8,668 bases of DNA from an uncultured Lachnospiraceae bacterium (lineage in GTDB: Bacteria; Bacillota; Clostridia; Lachnospirales; Lachnospiraceae), in the NCBI GenBank assembly GCA_900539175.1, contig UQAW01000111.1, positions 1-8,668 on the forward strand, in the 5' to 3' direction. A model generated the notes under the pieces. That model searched no databases. It was not told the DNA's origin and was given only the letters and a program-made list of their open reading frames with translations. Positions 1-6,013 of the stretch are shown piece after piece. Made by a program: the position numbers and the translations under genes. The stretch's first letter is position 1. Each line of letters opens with the position of its first letter.

Positions 1-1
1 A

Positions 2-358
2 ACAAAGTGGCTCTCAAGTATGAGAACGGTGGCTCCCAAACTTGATAATAATCATCCGGAGAAGATAAAGAAATTTTCAGAATATATCAGTGCATATTAT
101 GACGAGTATGAGGGGGCAGACGCTAAAACGAAGAATGCGATTATGGAAGAAGTATTTGTGGATCATGTTTCTCATATCATAGATGGTTTGATAAAAATGA
201 ATCACAAAGACATTGATATAGACAAAGTAATGGAGGACAGCCCGCATACAAGGGAAGAGATAATGAAGATGGTTTTGGAGATACAGAATAAAGTGAATGG
301 CAAACGATTGGAGGAAGAGGATTTTAAAGATTTTTGGGATGATATAAATTTTGAATAA
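2..358 (+). CDS. Hypothetical acidic protein, 5' end probably outside window
   Basis: I do not recognise this protein. The frame is open to the left edge of the window, and the first ATG (position 20) has no ribosome binding site in the 19 bases before it, so the true start probably lies upstream and this is a C-terminal part. The visible 112 residues after that ATG are hydrophilic, rich in Glu, Asp and Lys, and look mostly helical. There is no membrane segment, signal peptide or cysteine motif. It ends with TAA at 356-358 and is followed by non-coding sequence with a terminator-like hairpin, so it is the last gene of its unit. If position 20 is the true start, it is a complete 112-residue protein. 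A function cannot be given. Confidence 0.6.
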   Translation, partial: TKWLSSMRTVAPKLDNNHPEKIKKFSEYISAYYDEYEGADAKTKNAIMEEVFVDHVSHIIDGLIKMNHKDIDIDKVMEDSPHTREEIMKMVLEIQNKVNGKRLEEEDFKDFWDDINFE

Positions 359-432
359 TGGAAGAATGTTATATACATATGTAAGGGAATAAAAAAGTTG
401 AAAAATTTTTTGTCCTTTACTTGACACGGGCA

Positions 433-473
433 GAGCCGATGAACGTGTGAGTAATCACAGTTTGTCGGCTTTT
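433..473 (+). terminator. Possible rho-independent terminator after the first gene
   Basis: The arms AGCCGA (434-439) and TCGGCT (465-470) are perfectly complementary. Inside them GAAC can pair with GTTT and GTGA with TCAC around a GTAA loop, giving a long stem with small bulges. A short TTTT run (470-473) follows. The T tract is weak, so termination efficiency is uncertain. The rest of 359-645 is AT-rich; I see no gene in it and no convincing promoter for the araC fragment. Confidence 0.45.
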
Positions 474-645
474 CCCATGGAAATAGACGTATAGTATTGA
501 AAATTTCTTGAATCGGTAATGTGGTTGTATGGTTGAAATCAAATTTTTATTCTTATACACTATCCTTGTGTTTACAAAAGATAGCAGAAAAAGAGAGGAA
601 ATATAAATCGAATTAGGCTATTCTTAACTGCAAGGAGGTAAAAGG

Positions 646-738
646 ATGGAATGGTTGAAAAAGCTTGGAGCAGTCATTGATTACATAGAAGATAATCTGG
701 ACAAGGAAATATCATATGATGAAGCAGCCCGCATTTGA
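646..738 (+). pseudogene. N-terminal fragment of an AraC-family transcriptional regulator
   Basis: A strong ribosome binding site AAGGAGG (632-638) precedes an ATG that opens 30 codons before TGA. The peptide starts MEWLKKLGAVIDYIEDNLDK and ends SYDEAARI. This matches the start of the first helix-turn-helix of AraC/XylS regulators of the type that begin with their DNA-binding domain, where the sequence normally continues into the recognition helix. Here homology stops at the Ile codon (733-735) and IS66-like sequence begins. The second helix-turn-helix and any effector domain are absent, so the fragment cannot be a working regulator. The intact start signals suggest a recent break. The family is assigned from the motif only. 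Confidence 0.65.
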
Positions 739-1163
739 ATTGCAGCAGTCTGACGGCGGAAGTGAAGAGCCTCTGAAAAGAAAATACACAGCTGAAAAGG
801 GAACTTGTGCAGGTAAAAGAGGAAAATGCTGTGCTCAGAAAGGAAAACCTTGCTTTACGCAGGGAGAACCAGCTGCTTAAGGATGACAATGAGCGTATGA
901 AAAGAAGCCTTGGCAATGACAGCACCAATTCATCTGCCCCGCCATCTGCCGACCAGCCTGGCAAAGCCCCAAATACTTATAATGGGCGGAAACCAACGAA
1001 CAAAAAGGTAGGTGCACAGCCGGGACATGCAGGCCGCCACCTTTCCAGAGCCGAGGTGGAAAAAAAGATAAACACGGGAATCTTTGAGCATGTGGTCAAA
1101 GAAATCAGTGTATCTGAACTGTTACAACAATTTAGAGAAAAGCCCGTAAAATCAATAATTTAG
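735..1163 (+). pseudogene. IS66-family transposase (TnpC-type) 5' fragment, broken
   Basis: The frame reads as a leucine/glutamate-rich coiled coil (KENTQLKRELVQVKEEN onwards), then a linker with NDSTNSSAPPSADQ, then GRKPTNKKVGAQPGHAGRH. This order is typical of the N-terminus of IS66-family transposases, before the zinc-binding and DDE catalytic domains. It is not functional. The frame starts next to the araC break with TTG at 735 and no ribosome binding site. An in-frame TGA at 774-776 interrupts the coiled coil, and the family sequence fades after about position 1100. The last 18 or so residues (from SVSELLQQFREK) do not look like IS66 and end at TAG 1161-1163. An internal GTG at 807 gives a 118-codon open frame, but it is probably not expressed as a real protein. 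The DDE domain, tnpA and tnpB are all missing. Confidence 0.7.
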
Positions 1164-1168
1164 GGCTT
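1140..1168. repeat. Inverted repeat at the 3' edge of the IS66 remnant
   Basis: AAGCCCgTAAA (1140-1150) is complementary to TTTAGGGCTT (1159-1168), with one unpaired G and an 8-base loop. There is no T run on the plus strand; read on the minus strand the hairpin is followed by TTTTCTC, so it could be a weak minus-strand terminator. It may instead be the end of a mobile element, since it lies where IS66-like sequence stops and the trxA promoter region begins. Confidence 0.4.
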
Positions 1169-1182
1169 GACATTATAGAAAG

Positions 1183-1195
1183 GTGATAACATCAC
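1183..1195. promoter_or_regulatory. Crp/Fnr-type operator candidate upstream of trxA
   Basis: The sequence GTGATAACATCAC is a perfect dyad of GTGAT and ATCAC around a 3-base centre, followed by A so that the right side reads TCACA as in Crp sites. Its centre (1189) is about 41 bp upstream of the start predicted from the -10 box at 1218-1223, the usual place for class II Crp/Fnr activation. The encoded Crp/Fnr-family protein (4188-4847) carries the R-E-x3-R recognition pattern of Crp. The GTGA-to-TCAC spacing is 5, not the canonical 6, so this is an inference. Confidence 0.45.
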
Positions 1196-1217
1196 AGAAC
1201 CGTCAGGAAATTGGGAT

Positions 1218-1223
1218 TATAAT
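1218..1223 (+). promoter_or_regulatory. -10 box candidate for the trxA operon
   Basis: TATAAT is a perfect sigma-A -10 box, 36 bp before the trxA ATG. No -35 consensus lies 16-18 bp upstream (the bases there read CAGAAC), which fits a promoter that depends on an activator. The trxA ribosome binding site AAGGAGG follows at 1244-1250. Confidence 0.5.
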
Positions 1224-1258
1224 GAAATTACAATAGAAAAAACAAGGAGGATAAAAAT

Positions 1259-1564
1259 ATGTCTGCTATTAATATCGATAAAAACAATTTCCAGAGTGAA
1301 GTAATGAATTCAAATAAACCTGTCCTTTTGGACTTCTGGGCTCCCTGGTGTGGTCCCTGTCGTATGGTAGTTCCTGTTGTGGAGGAGATTGCAAAGGAGC
1401 GAGCGGACATCAAAGTCGGTAAAATCAATGTAGATGAGCAGATGGAGCTGGCAAGACAATTCAATATCATGAGTATTCCGACTTTAGTCGTGATAAAGGA
1501 TGGTAAGATTGTAAATCAGTCTATGGGAGCAAAATCTAAAAGTGCGATTCTCGCTATGCTGTAA
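1259..1564 (+). CDS. trxA: Thioredoxin
   Basis: This is a 101-residue cytoplasmic thioredoxin that reduces protein and small-molecule disulfides by dithiol exchange. The active site W30-C31-G32-P33-C34 is intact, preceded by the usual DFWAPW strand. The cis-proline needed for substrate binding is present at P74 in SIPT, and the length is close to the family norm of about 105. The start is set by AAGGAGG (1244-1250) eight bases upstream. It is the first gene of an operon: a rhodanese remnant begins 12 bp after its stop and a flavoprotein disulfide reductase follows. No thioredoxin reductase is in the window, so whether the flavoprotein reduces it is open. The control region suggests activation by the nearby Crp/Fnr-family protein. 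Confidence 0.93.
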   Translation: MSAINIDKNNFQSEVMNSNKPVLLDFWAPWCGPCRMVVPVVEEIAKERADIKVGKINVDEQMELARQFNIMSIPTLVVIKDGKIVNQSMGAKSKSAILAML

Positions 1565-1576
1565 GGAGATGCGGAT

Positions 1577-1645
1577 ATGGGATTTTTCGATTTTTTCAAG
1601 CAGCCCGGCGGTATTGCTGCTTATTCAGGAAAGGTGGAACAGTAA
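1577..1645 (+). pseudogene. Remnant of a rhodanese-like protein gene with internal deletion
   Basis: A 22-codon frame has its own ribosome binding site, AAGGAG (1563-1568), which overlaps the trxA stop region. The first ten residues (MGFFDFFKQP) match the start of small single-domain rhodaneses found next to thioredoxin genes in Clostridia. The last twelve (GGIAAYSGKVEQ) match the end of the same family. The core of roughly 80 residues, with the catalytic Cys loop, is missing, and the two ends are joined in frame near 1606. The product cannot have sulfurtransferase activity. A functional micropeptide is possible but I see no support for it. Family assignment rests on memory of the two end motifs. 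Confidence 0.6.
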
Positions 1646-1646
1646 T

Positions 1647-3341
1647 ATGAAAGTAGTTATTGTAGGCGGTGTAGCCGGAGGTGCAACTGCTGCCGCCCGC
1701 ATTCGTAGATTAGATGAAAAAGCAGAAATCGTTGTATTTGAACGTTCAGGATATATTTCCTATGCCAATTGTGGCCTGCCGTATTATATCGGAGATGTGA
1801 TTAACGATCCCAGGCATCTGACTCTTCAGACTCCGGATAGTTTTTTCTCCCGGTTTCGCATAAGCATGAAAGTTCATCACGAGGTCACTGCCCTCCATCC
1901 GGACAAAAAGAGAGTTTCTGTAAGAAATCTGGAAACTGGAGATGAATTTGAAGAATCCTATGATAAGTTGATTCTATCTCCCGGTGCAAAGCCTGTCCAG
2001 CCCCGTCTTCCTGGCGTTGATATCAAAAAAATGTTTACTTTGCGCACTGTGGAAGATACCTTTCGTATGAAAGAATACATAAATCATAACCATCCGAAAT
2101 CTGCTGTGCTGGCAGGAGGAGGTTTTATTGGTCTGGAGCTGGCAGAAAACTTACGGGAGTTGGGAATGGACGTAACGATTGTACAGCGGCCGAGGCAACT
2201 GATGAATCCTTTCGATGCAGACATGGCTTCCCTCATCCACAATGAAGTGCGTCGTCACGGTGTCAAGCTGGCTCTTGGCCACACGGTAGAAGGATTTGAG
2301 GAAAAGGATGGCGGCGTGAGTGTTCTTCTGAAGGATGGAGCCCCCCTTCATGCGGACATGGTGGTTCTCGCCATTGGTGTCACACCGGATACCGGACTTG
2401 CAAAGGAAGCAGGATTAGAATTGGGTATCAAGGGAAGCATTGTAGTCAATGAACGAATGGAAACTTCCGTCCCTGATATCTATGCTGCAGGAGATGCGGT
2501 GCAGGTAAAGCACTATGTTACCGGAGGAGATGCTTTGATTTCTCTCGCAGGCCCTGCAAATAAGCAGGGGCGGATTATTGCCGACAATATCTGCGGAGGT
2601 GAAAGTCATTATTTAGGTTCTCAGGGAAGCTCTGTTATTAAGGTTTTTGATATGACTGCAGCTACGACAGGGATCAATGAAACCAATGCAAAAAAAGCTG
2701 GATTGGATGTGGATACAGTGATTCTGTCTCCTATGAGTCATGCGGGCTATTATCCCGGTGGCAGGGTAATGACTATGAAAGTGGTTTTTGAAAAGGAAAC
2801 CTATCGTCTTTTGGGTGCACAGATTGTGGGTTACGATGGTGTGGACAAGCGTATTGATGTGCTGGCAACTGCCATTTATGCAGGATTGAAAGCGACGCAG
2901 CTGAAGGAATTGGATCTTGCCTACGCACCATCTTATTCCTCGGCGAAAGATCCTGTTAATATGGCGGGCTTCATGATCGACAATATTTCCAAAGGTTTAT
3001 TGAAACAATGGCATCTGGAAGACATTTCCGCTCTCCCCTGTGATGGAAGTGTAACTCTTCTGGATACCAGAACAACAACAGAATACGCTGGCGGGCATAT
3101 TGAAGGGTTCATCAACATACCTGTAGATGAACTTCGGGAAAGTCTGGATAAAGTTGAAAAAGGCAAGCCTGTCTATGTGATCTGCCAGAGCGGTCTGCGC
3201 AGCTATATCGCCACTCGTATCCTGGAAGGAAATGGTTATGAAACCTACAATTTCTCCGGCGGTTTCCGATTCTACGATGCGGTGTTGAATGACCGTTGCC
3301 TGATTGAAAAAGCAAGTGCCTGCGGTATGGATAAGCAATAA
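1647..3341 (+). CDS. CoA-disulfide reductase-like FAD/NAD(P) oxidoreductase with C-terminal rhodanese domain
   Basis: This 564-residue cytoplasmic flavoprotein is related to CoA-disulfide reductase/NADH oxidase-type enzymes, which use NAD(P)H to reduce CoA disulfides, CoA or protein persulfides, or polysulfide. The FAD-binding GGVAGG is at residues 7-12. The redox cysteine C42 sits in SYANCGLPYY, a single active Cys as in the CoADR branch. The NAD(P)H-binding GGGFIG is at 157-162 and the second FAD motif AAGDA at 280-284. A dimerisation domain fills about 330-450. A rhodanese domain from about 470 ends the protein, with Cys513 in CQSGLRS, so sulfane sulfur could pass to the flavin site. The start is the ATG at 1647, set by AAGGTGG (1631-1637). 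An earlier in-frame GTG (1542) lies inside trxA and would add a non-homologous stretch. It is followed 14 bp later by a ferredoxin gene. The exact substrate cannot be read from sequence. Confidence 0.9.
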   Translation: MKVVIVGGVAGGATAAARIRRLDEKAEIVVFERSGYISYANCGLPYYIGDVINDPRHLTLQTPDSFFSRFRISMKVHHEVTALHPDKKRVSVRNLETGDEFEESYDKLILSPGAKPVQPRLPGVDIKKMFTLRTVEDTFRMKEYINHNHPKSAVLAGGGFIGLELAENLRELGMDVTIVQRPRQLMNPFDADMASLIHNEVRRHGVKLALGHTVEGFEEKDGGVSVLLKDGAPLHADMVVLAIGVTPDTGLAKEAGLELGIKGSIVVNERMETSVPDIYAAGDAVQVKHYVTGGDALISLAGPANKQGRIIADNICGGESHYLGSQGSSVIKVFDMTAATTGINETNAKKAGLDVDTVILSPMSHAGYYPGGRVMTMKVVFEKETYRLLGAQIVGYDGVDKRIDVLATAIYAGLKATQLKELDLAYAPSYSSAKDPVNMAGFMIDNISKGLLKQWHLEDISALPCDGSVTLLDTRTTTEYAGGHIEGFINIPVDELRESLDKVEKGKPVYVICQSGLRSYIATRILEGNGYETYNFSGGFRFYDAVLNDRCLIEKASACGMDKQ

Positions 3342-3355
3342 GGGGGAGGTATCTG

Positions 3356-3559
3356 ATGAATACTGGAAAGAAACGGCGTAAGGCTGTTGTGGATCAAAAA
3401 ACTTGTGTTGCCTGTGGCTGCTGTGTAAAAGTGTGTCCTTTACAGGCTATCGAAATAGTCAAGGGGATTATGGCTCAGGTAAATCAGGAAAAATGTGTCG
3501 GATGTGGAAAATGTGCAAAGGAATGTCCGGCCAGCGTGATCTCCATTTCGGAGGTGTAA
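3356..3559 (+). CDS. 2[4Fe-4S] ferredoxin
   Basis: This 67-residue small electron carrier has two complete cluster motifs: C17-x2-C20-x2-C23-x3-C27-P and C47-x2-C50-x2-C53-x3-C57-P. An extra Cys22 lies inside the first motif. A basic N-terminus (GKKRRK) precedes the domain. A strong ribosome binding site, AGGGGGAGG (3341-3349), overlaps the stop of the flavoprotein gene, and the membrane Fe-S protein gene starts 2 bp after this stop, so all three are surely translated from one message. It probably moves low-potential electrons between the flavoprotein and the membrane protein, but direction and partners are inferred from gene order only. Confidence 0.93.
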   Translation: MNTGKKRRKAVVDQKTCVACGCCVKVCPLQAIEIVKGIMAQVNQEKCVGCGKCAKECPASVISISEV

Positions 3560-3561
3560 GA

Positions 3562-4137
3562 ATGAAAAAACATTGGTATGATTACTTATGGATTGTTTCA
3601 CTGACATATCTGGTGCTTGGCTTCTTTCATATTTTGTTTGCATGGCTTGGATTACTTTGCTTTTTCATTCCCTTAATCATTTCTGTTGTAAAGGGAACAA
3701 AAGGGTACTGCAATCGGTATTGCGGAAGAGGGCAATTATTCGGCCTGTTGGGTGGACGTTTTGGACTCTCCCGCAAAAAAGACATTCCCAAATGGATGAA
3801 AAGCAAGGTATTCCGATATGGATTTCTTATATTTTTCTTTATCATGTTCTTTTTGATGCTCTTAAATACCTATTTTGTGTTTGCAGGAGTGAAGGATTTG
3901 AAACAGGTGGTTACACTGCTGTGGACATTCAGGTTGCCATGGCACTGGGCCTATCATGGAACACTGTTCCATGATGGTGTTGCTCAGTTTGCATTTGGTT
4001 TTTATAGTGTAATGCTGACTTCCACTGTTCTTGGATTGCTTACAATGGTTTTGTTCAAACCCCGCAGCTGGTGTGTGTATTGTCCGATGGGGACTATGAC
4101 GCAATTAATCTGTAAAGCAAAAAACGGTAAATCATAA
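3562..4137 (+). CDS. NapH-like membrane 4Fe-4S protein (polyferredoxin family)
   Basis: This 191-residue integral membrane protein belongs to the NapH/NosR/YccM-like group. Hydrophobic segments lie at about 8-43, 84-109 and 150-168. Two cysteine pairs face each other in sequence: C50 and C54 in YCNRYCGRGQ, and C171 and C174 in WCVYCPMG. The second resembles the CxxCP motif conserved in the family. Classical members carry a longer C-terminal ferredoxin domain; here that part is missing and the separate ferredoxin gene just upstream may supply it. The start is the ATG at 3562 with GGAGGTG (3550-3556), which overlaps the ferredoxin stop; an earlier in-frame ATG at 3403 lies inside the ferredoxin gene in another frame. 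It is the last gene of the operon and is followed by a terminator. A role in moving electrons to or from the membrane is inferred. Confidence 0.85.
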   Translation: MKKHWYDYLWIVSLTYLVLGFFHILFAWLGLLCFFIPLIISVVKGTKGYCNRYCGRGQLFGLLGGRFGLSRKKDIPKWMKSKVFRYGFLIFFFIMFFLMLLNTYFVFAGVKDLKQVVTLLWTFRLPWHWAYHGTLFHDGVAQFAFGFYSVMLTSTVLGLLTMVLFKPRSWCVYCPMGTMTQLICKAKNGKS

Positions 4138-4144
4138 GAAATAA

Positions 4145-4189
4145 ATGTCCATCCTCAACTCTGAACGGGTTTTGGGATGGGCATTTTTT
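4145..4189. terminator. Bidirectional rho-independent terminator
   Basis: ATGTCCATCC (4145-4154) pairs over ten positions, one a G-T wobble, with GGATGGGCAT (4175-4184), and a T6 tract (4184-4189) follows. On the minus strand the stem is followed by an AT-rich stretch, so it can also end the convergent Crp/Fnr-family gene. That gene's stop codon (4188-4190) overlaps the plus-strand T tract. Confidence 0.88.
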
Positions 4190-4847
4190 ACGTATCCTGC
4201 AGTTCTTCTAATTTTCTTTCATCCAGGATAATCACTGTTCCACGGGATAATCTGACCATTCCTTCATTCTGAAAATAGCGGAGCATTCGAGTAATAACCT
4301 CCCGGTGAGAACCTAAGTGGTTTGCTATAGTCTCATGAGTAATCTTCAGTTCGTTGGTTCCTTCAATGGTTGACTCTTCTAAAAGGAAGGCTGCAACACG
4401 CTTATCCAGGCTCTTCCACATGACCTGTTCCATCAGCCACATGACATCGGAAAAACGGGCAGCCATCAGTTCATTGGTATAGTTTGCTACCGGTGCGGAT
4501 TCTTCCATAATACTTTTATAGATTTCTGCAGGAATGACCCAAAGCTCTGTGTCCTTTTCTGCTTTAATTGTCACTTCAAACTGAATAGAACGCATCATGC
4601 AGGAAGCGGAGAACAGGCACATATCCATATCAAACAGCCGATAGATCGTAATTTCACGGCCTTCATCGGAAAGAATGTATGCCCGGAGCTGTCCGGATTT
4701 TACCAGGAGCAGCCCTGTGCAGTCCATACTGCCGTTATGAATAAGCGTTCCCTTTTTAACTTTTCGTGTTATTAAGCCTCCAAGTATTCGATTTTTCTGG
4801 ATTGCATTTAATTTATTCCAAACAGGAAAAATACTTTGAAAGTCCAT
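4188..4847 (-). CDS. Crp/Fnr-family transcriptional regulator
   Basis: This 219-residue cytoplasmic regulator has a cyclic-nucleotide-binding-like beta-barrel at about 20-125, a long dimer helix at about 125-150 and a winged helix-turn-helix at about 165-210. The recognition helix SHREVITRML carries R182, E183 and R187. These match the R-E-x3-R residues by which Crp reads GTGA, unlike the Fnr pattern. The barrel lacks the phosphate-binding cassette of true cAMP receptors. No N-terminal Fe-S cysteine cluster is present, but C43, C77 and C83 could sense redox state. The start is set by AGGAGG (4855-4860 on this strand), with a consensus promoter upstream. It lies tail to tail with the trxA operon, so it may control it, probably as an activator. 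The ligand is unknown. Confidence 0.88.
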   Translation of the reverse strand: MDFQSIFPVWNKLNAIQKNRILGGLITRKVKKGTLIHNGSMDCTGLLLVKSGQLRAYILSDEGREITIYRLFDMDMCLFSASCMMRSIQFEVTIKAEKDTELWVIPAEIYKSIMEESAPVANYTNELMAARFSDVMWLMEQVMWKSLDKRVAAFLLEESTIEGTNELKITHETIANHLGSHREVITRMLRYFQNEGMVRLSRGTVIILDERKLEELQDT

Positions 4848-4871
4848 AATGTTTCCTCCTATCCTATGTTC

Positions 4872-4900
4872 AGTATAATAAAAATTTTGGTATATGTCAA
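4872..4900 (-). promoter_or_regulatory. Sigma-A promoter of the Crp/Fnr-family gene
   Basis: On the minus strand TTGACA (4895-4900), 17 bases and TATACT (4872-4877) make a near-perfect sigma-A promoter pointing into the gene that starts at 4847. The leader is short, about 20 bases. No GTGAT/ATCAC dyad overlaps it, so there is no sign of self-regulation by that motif. Confidence 0.8.
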
Positions 4901-4994
4901 AAAGGGACCTATATTAATTACAGAGGCAGGACGCAGAAACGCATAACCTTTTGAATCTGGTATCATAATAAGGTTTAAGACATAAGAAAATAAA

Positions 4995-5021
4995 TTAGCA
5001 CTCAAGCCTTGACAGTGCTAA
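4995..5021. promoter_or_regulatory. CIRCE operator (HrcA site) upstream of hsp20
   Basis: TTAGCACTC (4995-5003), a 9-base spacer and CAGTGCTAA (5013-5021) match the CIRCE element, consensus TTAGCACTC-N9-GAGTGCTAA, in 17 of 18 arm positions. CIRCE is bound by the repressor HrcA, which releases at heat shock when GroEL is titrated. The single mismatch (G to C at 5013) lies inside the -35 box of the promoter. HrcA itself is not in the window. Confidence 0.9.
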
Positions 5022-5037
5022 TTATATTTGTTATAGT
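5009..5037 (+). promoter_or_regulatory. Sigma-A promoter of hsp20, overlapping CIRCE
   Basis: TTGACA (5009-5014), 17 bases and TATAGT (5032-5037) form a strong sigma-A promoter. The -35 box lies within the CIRCE spacer and right arm, so bound HrcA would block polymerase. Transcription would start near 5044 and leave a leader of about 108 bases. Confidence 0.85.
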
Positions 5038-5151
5038 ACAAATAGAACAAAGGAAAGACAAATGTTAATCCAGAGTTCAGATGGTACTGTATTATGGATT
5101 TATCCCATAGTACTAACGAATAAAGTTTTTATTTGAAAGGAGTAATGACTT

Positions 5152-5589
5152 ATGTTGATGCCTGGTATTTTTGGAGAGAACTTATTTGATGAATTGATGG
5201 ATTTTTCATTTCCGAGAACAAACAGGGTGCTGCGTCAGGGAAACGCACAGAATATTATGAGAACAGATGTGAAAGAAACCCAGCAGGGATATGAGATTGA
5301 TATGGAGTTGCCAGGTTTTAAGAAAGAGGATGTAAAAGCGCAGTTGAAAAACGGATATCTCACTATTCAGGCGACCCAGAATGTGAATAACGACCAGAAA
5401 GATAGTGAGGGAAAATATATCAGAAGAGAGCGTTTCTCAGGTTCTGTAAGCAGGAGTTTCTATGTGGGAGAAAAAGTGACAGAAGAAGATATCCATGCAA
5501 AATTTGAAGATGGAATTCTGAAGCTGTCCTTACCAAAAGAGGATACTCATAAGGTTGAACAGAACAATTACATTGCGATTGAAGGATAA
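5152..5589 (+). CDS. Hsp20/alpha-crystallin family small heat-shock protein
   Basis: This 145-residue ATP-independent cytoplasmic chaperone forms oligomers and holds unfolding proteins for refolding by other chaperones. A short N-terminal arm (MLMPGIFGENLFDELMDF) precedes the alpha-crystallin domain at about residues 38-135, with the typical MELPGFKKEDVKA start and the DGILKLSLPKED end. The C-terminal I-A-I (141-143) is the IxI anchor used for oligomer assembly. The start is set by GAAAGGAG (5135-5142), nine bases upstream; the next in-frame ATG (5158) would drop only two residues. It is a single-gene unit with its own CIRCE-controlled promoter and terminator, so it should be induced by heat with the groESL and dnaK regulon. 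Confidence 0.95.
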   Translation: MLMPGIFGENLFDELMDFSFPRTNRVLRQGNAQNIMRTDVKETQQGYEIDMELPGFKKEDVKAQLKNGYLTIQATQNVNNDQKDSEGKYIRRERFSGSVSRSFYVGEKVTEEDIHAKFEDGILKLSLPKEDTHKVEQNNYIAIEG

Positions 5590-5663
5590 AGACTGGAATG
5601 GGCGACTGTATGGATCTGAAAGAAGTTCGGTTCTGTGAATAATTGAAACTCAGTGTAGAGAAA

Positions 5664-5708
5664 GGAAGAGACTACCACATGGCAGAATGGCAGTCTCTTT
5701 CTTTTTTT
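5664..5708 (+). terminator. Rho-independent terminator of hsp20
   Basis: GGAAGAGACT (5664-5673) pairs with AGTCTCTTTC (5692-5701) with one mismatch, inner CCA/TGG pairs extend the stem, and a T7 tract (5702-5708) follows. Confidence 0.88.
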
Positions 5709-5988
5709 CCGGATAGTGATTGTCCATATAGATCCTTCCGGTGAAAGTCGATGGCTTCGCACTTTATGCGCCCGCAATCGCCGCCAATCTGCGATTTTCT
5801 GCCATAAGAATAAATCATTTCAGATGATCTATGTTCATTTGCTTTCCTTCGATAATGGCGTTTACGAAAAATGATAACACATTTTCAATAAAAGGTATAG
5901 AGATAATCTGATAAACTGATATTTGAAGGAGGAAAGGCAGAGAAGTTTTTTGTTCTCTTTTTATATACTTCAAATTTTTTATGGAATT
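5709..5988. other. Long intergenic stretch without a supported gene
   Basis: I find no credible gene here. Bases about 5728-5805 are clearly GC-richer than the surroundings (for example CGCCCGCAATCGCCGCC) and may be a remnant of foreign or lost coding sequence, but I cannot name it. At 5925-5931 there is GAAGGAGG-like sequence with no start codon at the right distance. At 5939-5962 AGAGAA and TTCTCT frame an 8-base loop before a T run, a weak terminator-like hairpin. This could be the scar of a deleted gene, for instance a regulator of the next operon. Confidence 0.4.
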
Positions 5989-5994
5989 TCTTGA

Positions 5995-6013
5995 TGTAAC
6001 TATTGACATTACA
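5995..6013. promoter_or_regulatory. Operator candidate 1, TGTAA-N9-TTACA, over the -35 box
   Basis: TGTAA (5995-5999) and TTACA (6009-6013) form a dyad with a 9-base centre that includes the -35 TTGACA. It belongs to an 11-base direct repeat, TCTTGATGTAA, found again 42 bp downstream. A repressor bound here would block polymerase. The factor is not in the window; an Rrf2, MarR or HxlR-type protein is plausible. Confidence 0.6.

Noticed and set aside
77..427. A 116-codon minus-strand frame opposite the first gene
   Set aside because: The Phe/Ile/Tyr-rich translation is typical of the antisense of an acidic, lysine-rich gene, and no domain is seen.
1167..1172. TTGACA as the -35 box of the trxA promoter
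   Set aside because: It lies 45 bp upstream of the TATAAT at 1218, and no -10-like hexamer sits 16-18 bp downstream of it.
1542..1646. N-terminal extension of the flavoprotein from a GTG inside trxA
   Set aside because: The FAD-binding start MKVVIVGG begins at 1647 with its own ribosome binding site, and the 35 extra residues are trxA and rhodanese-remnant sequence read in another frame.
4945..4975. AACCTT and AAGGTT inverted repeat between the Crp/Fnr-family and hsp20 promoters
   Set aside because: The arms are only six bases, the 19-base gap is long, and it has no fixed relation to either promoter, so chance is enough to explain it.
5084..5113. Hairpin in the hsp20 leader (GTAC and TATGG arms) as an RNA thermometer
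   Set aside because: The stem has a 5-base bulge and does not cover the ribosome binding site at 5135-5142, so it lacks the key property of a thermometer.
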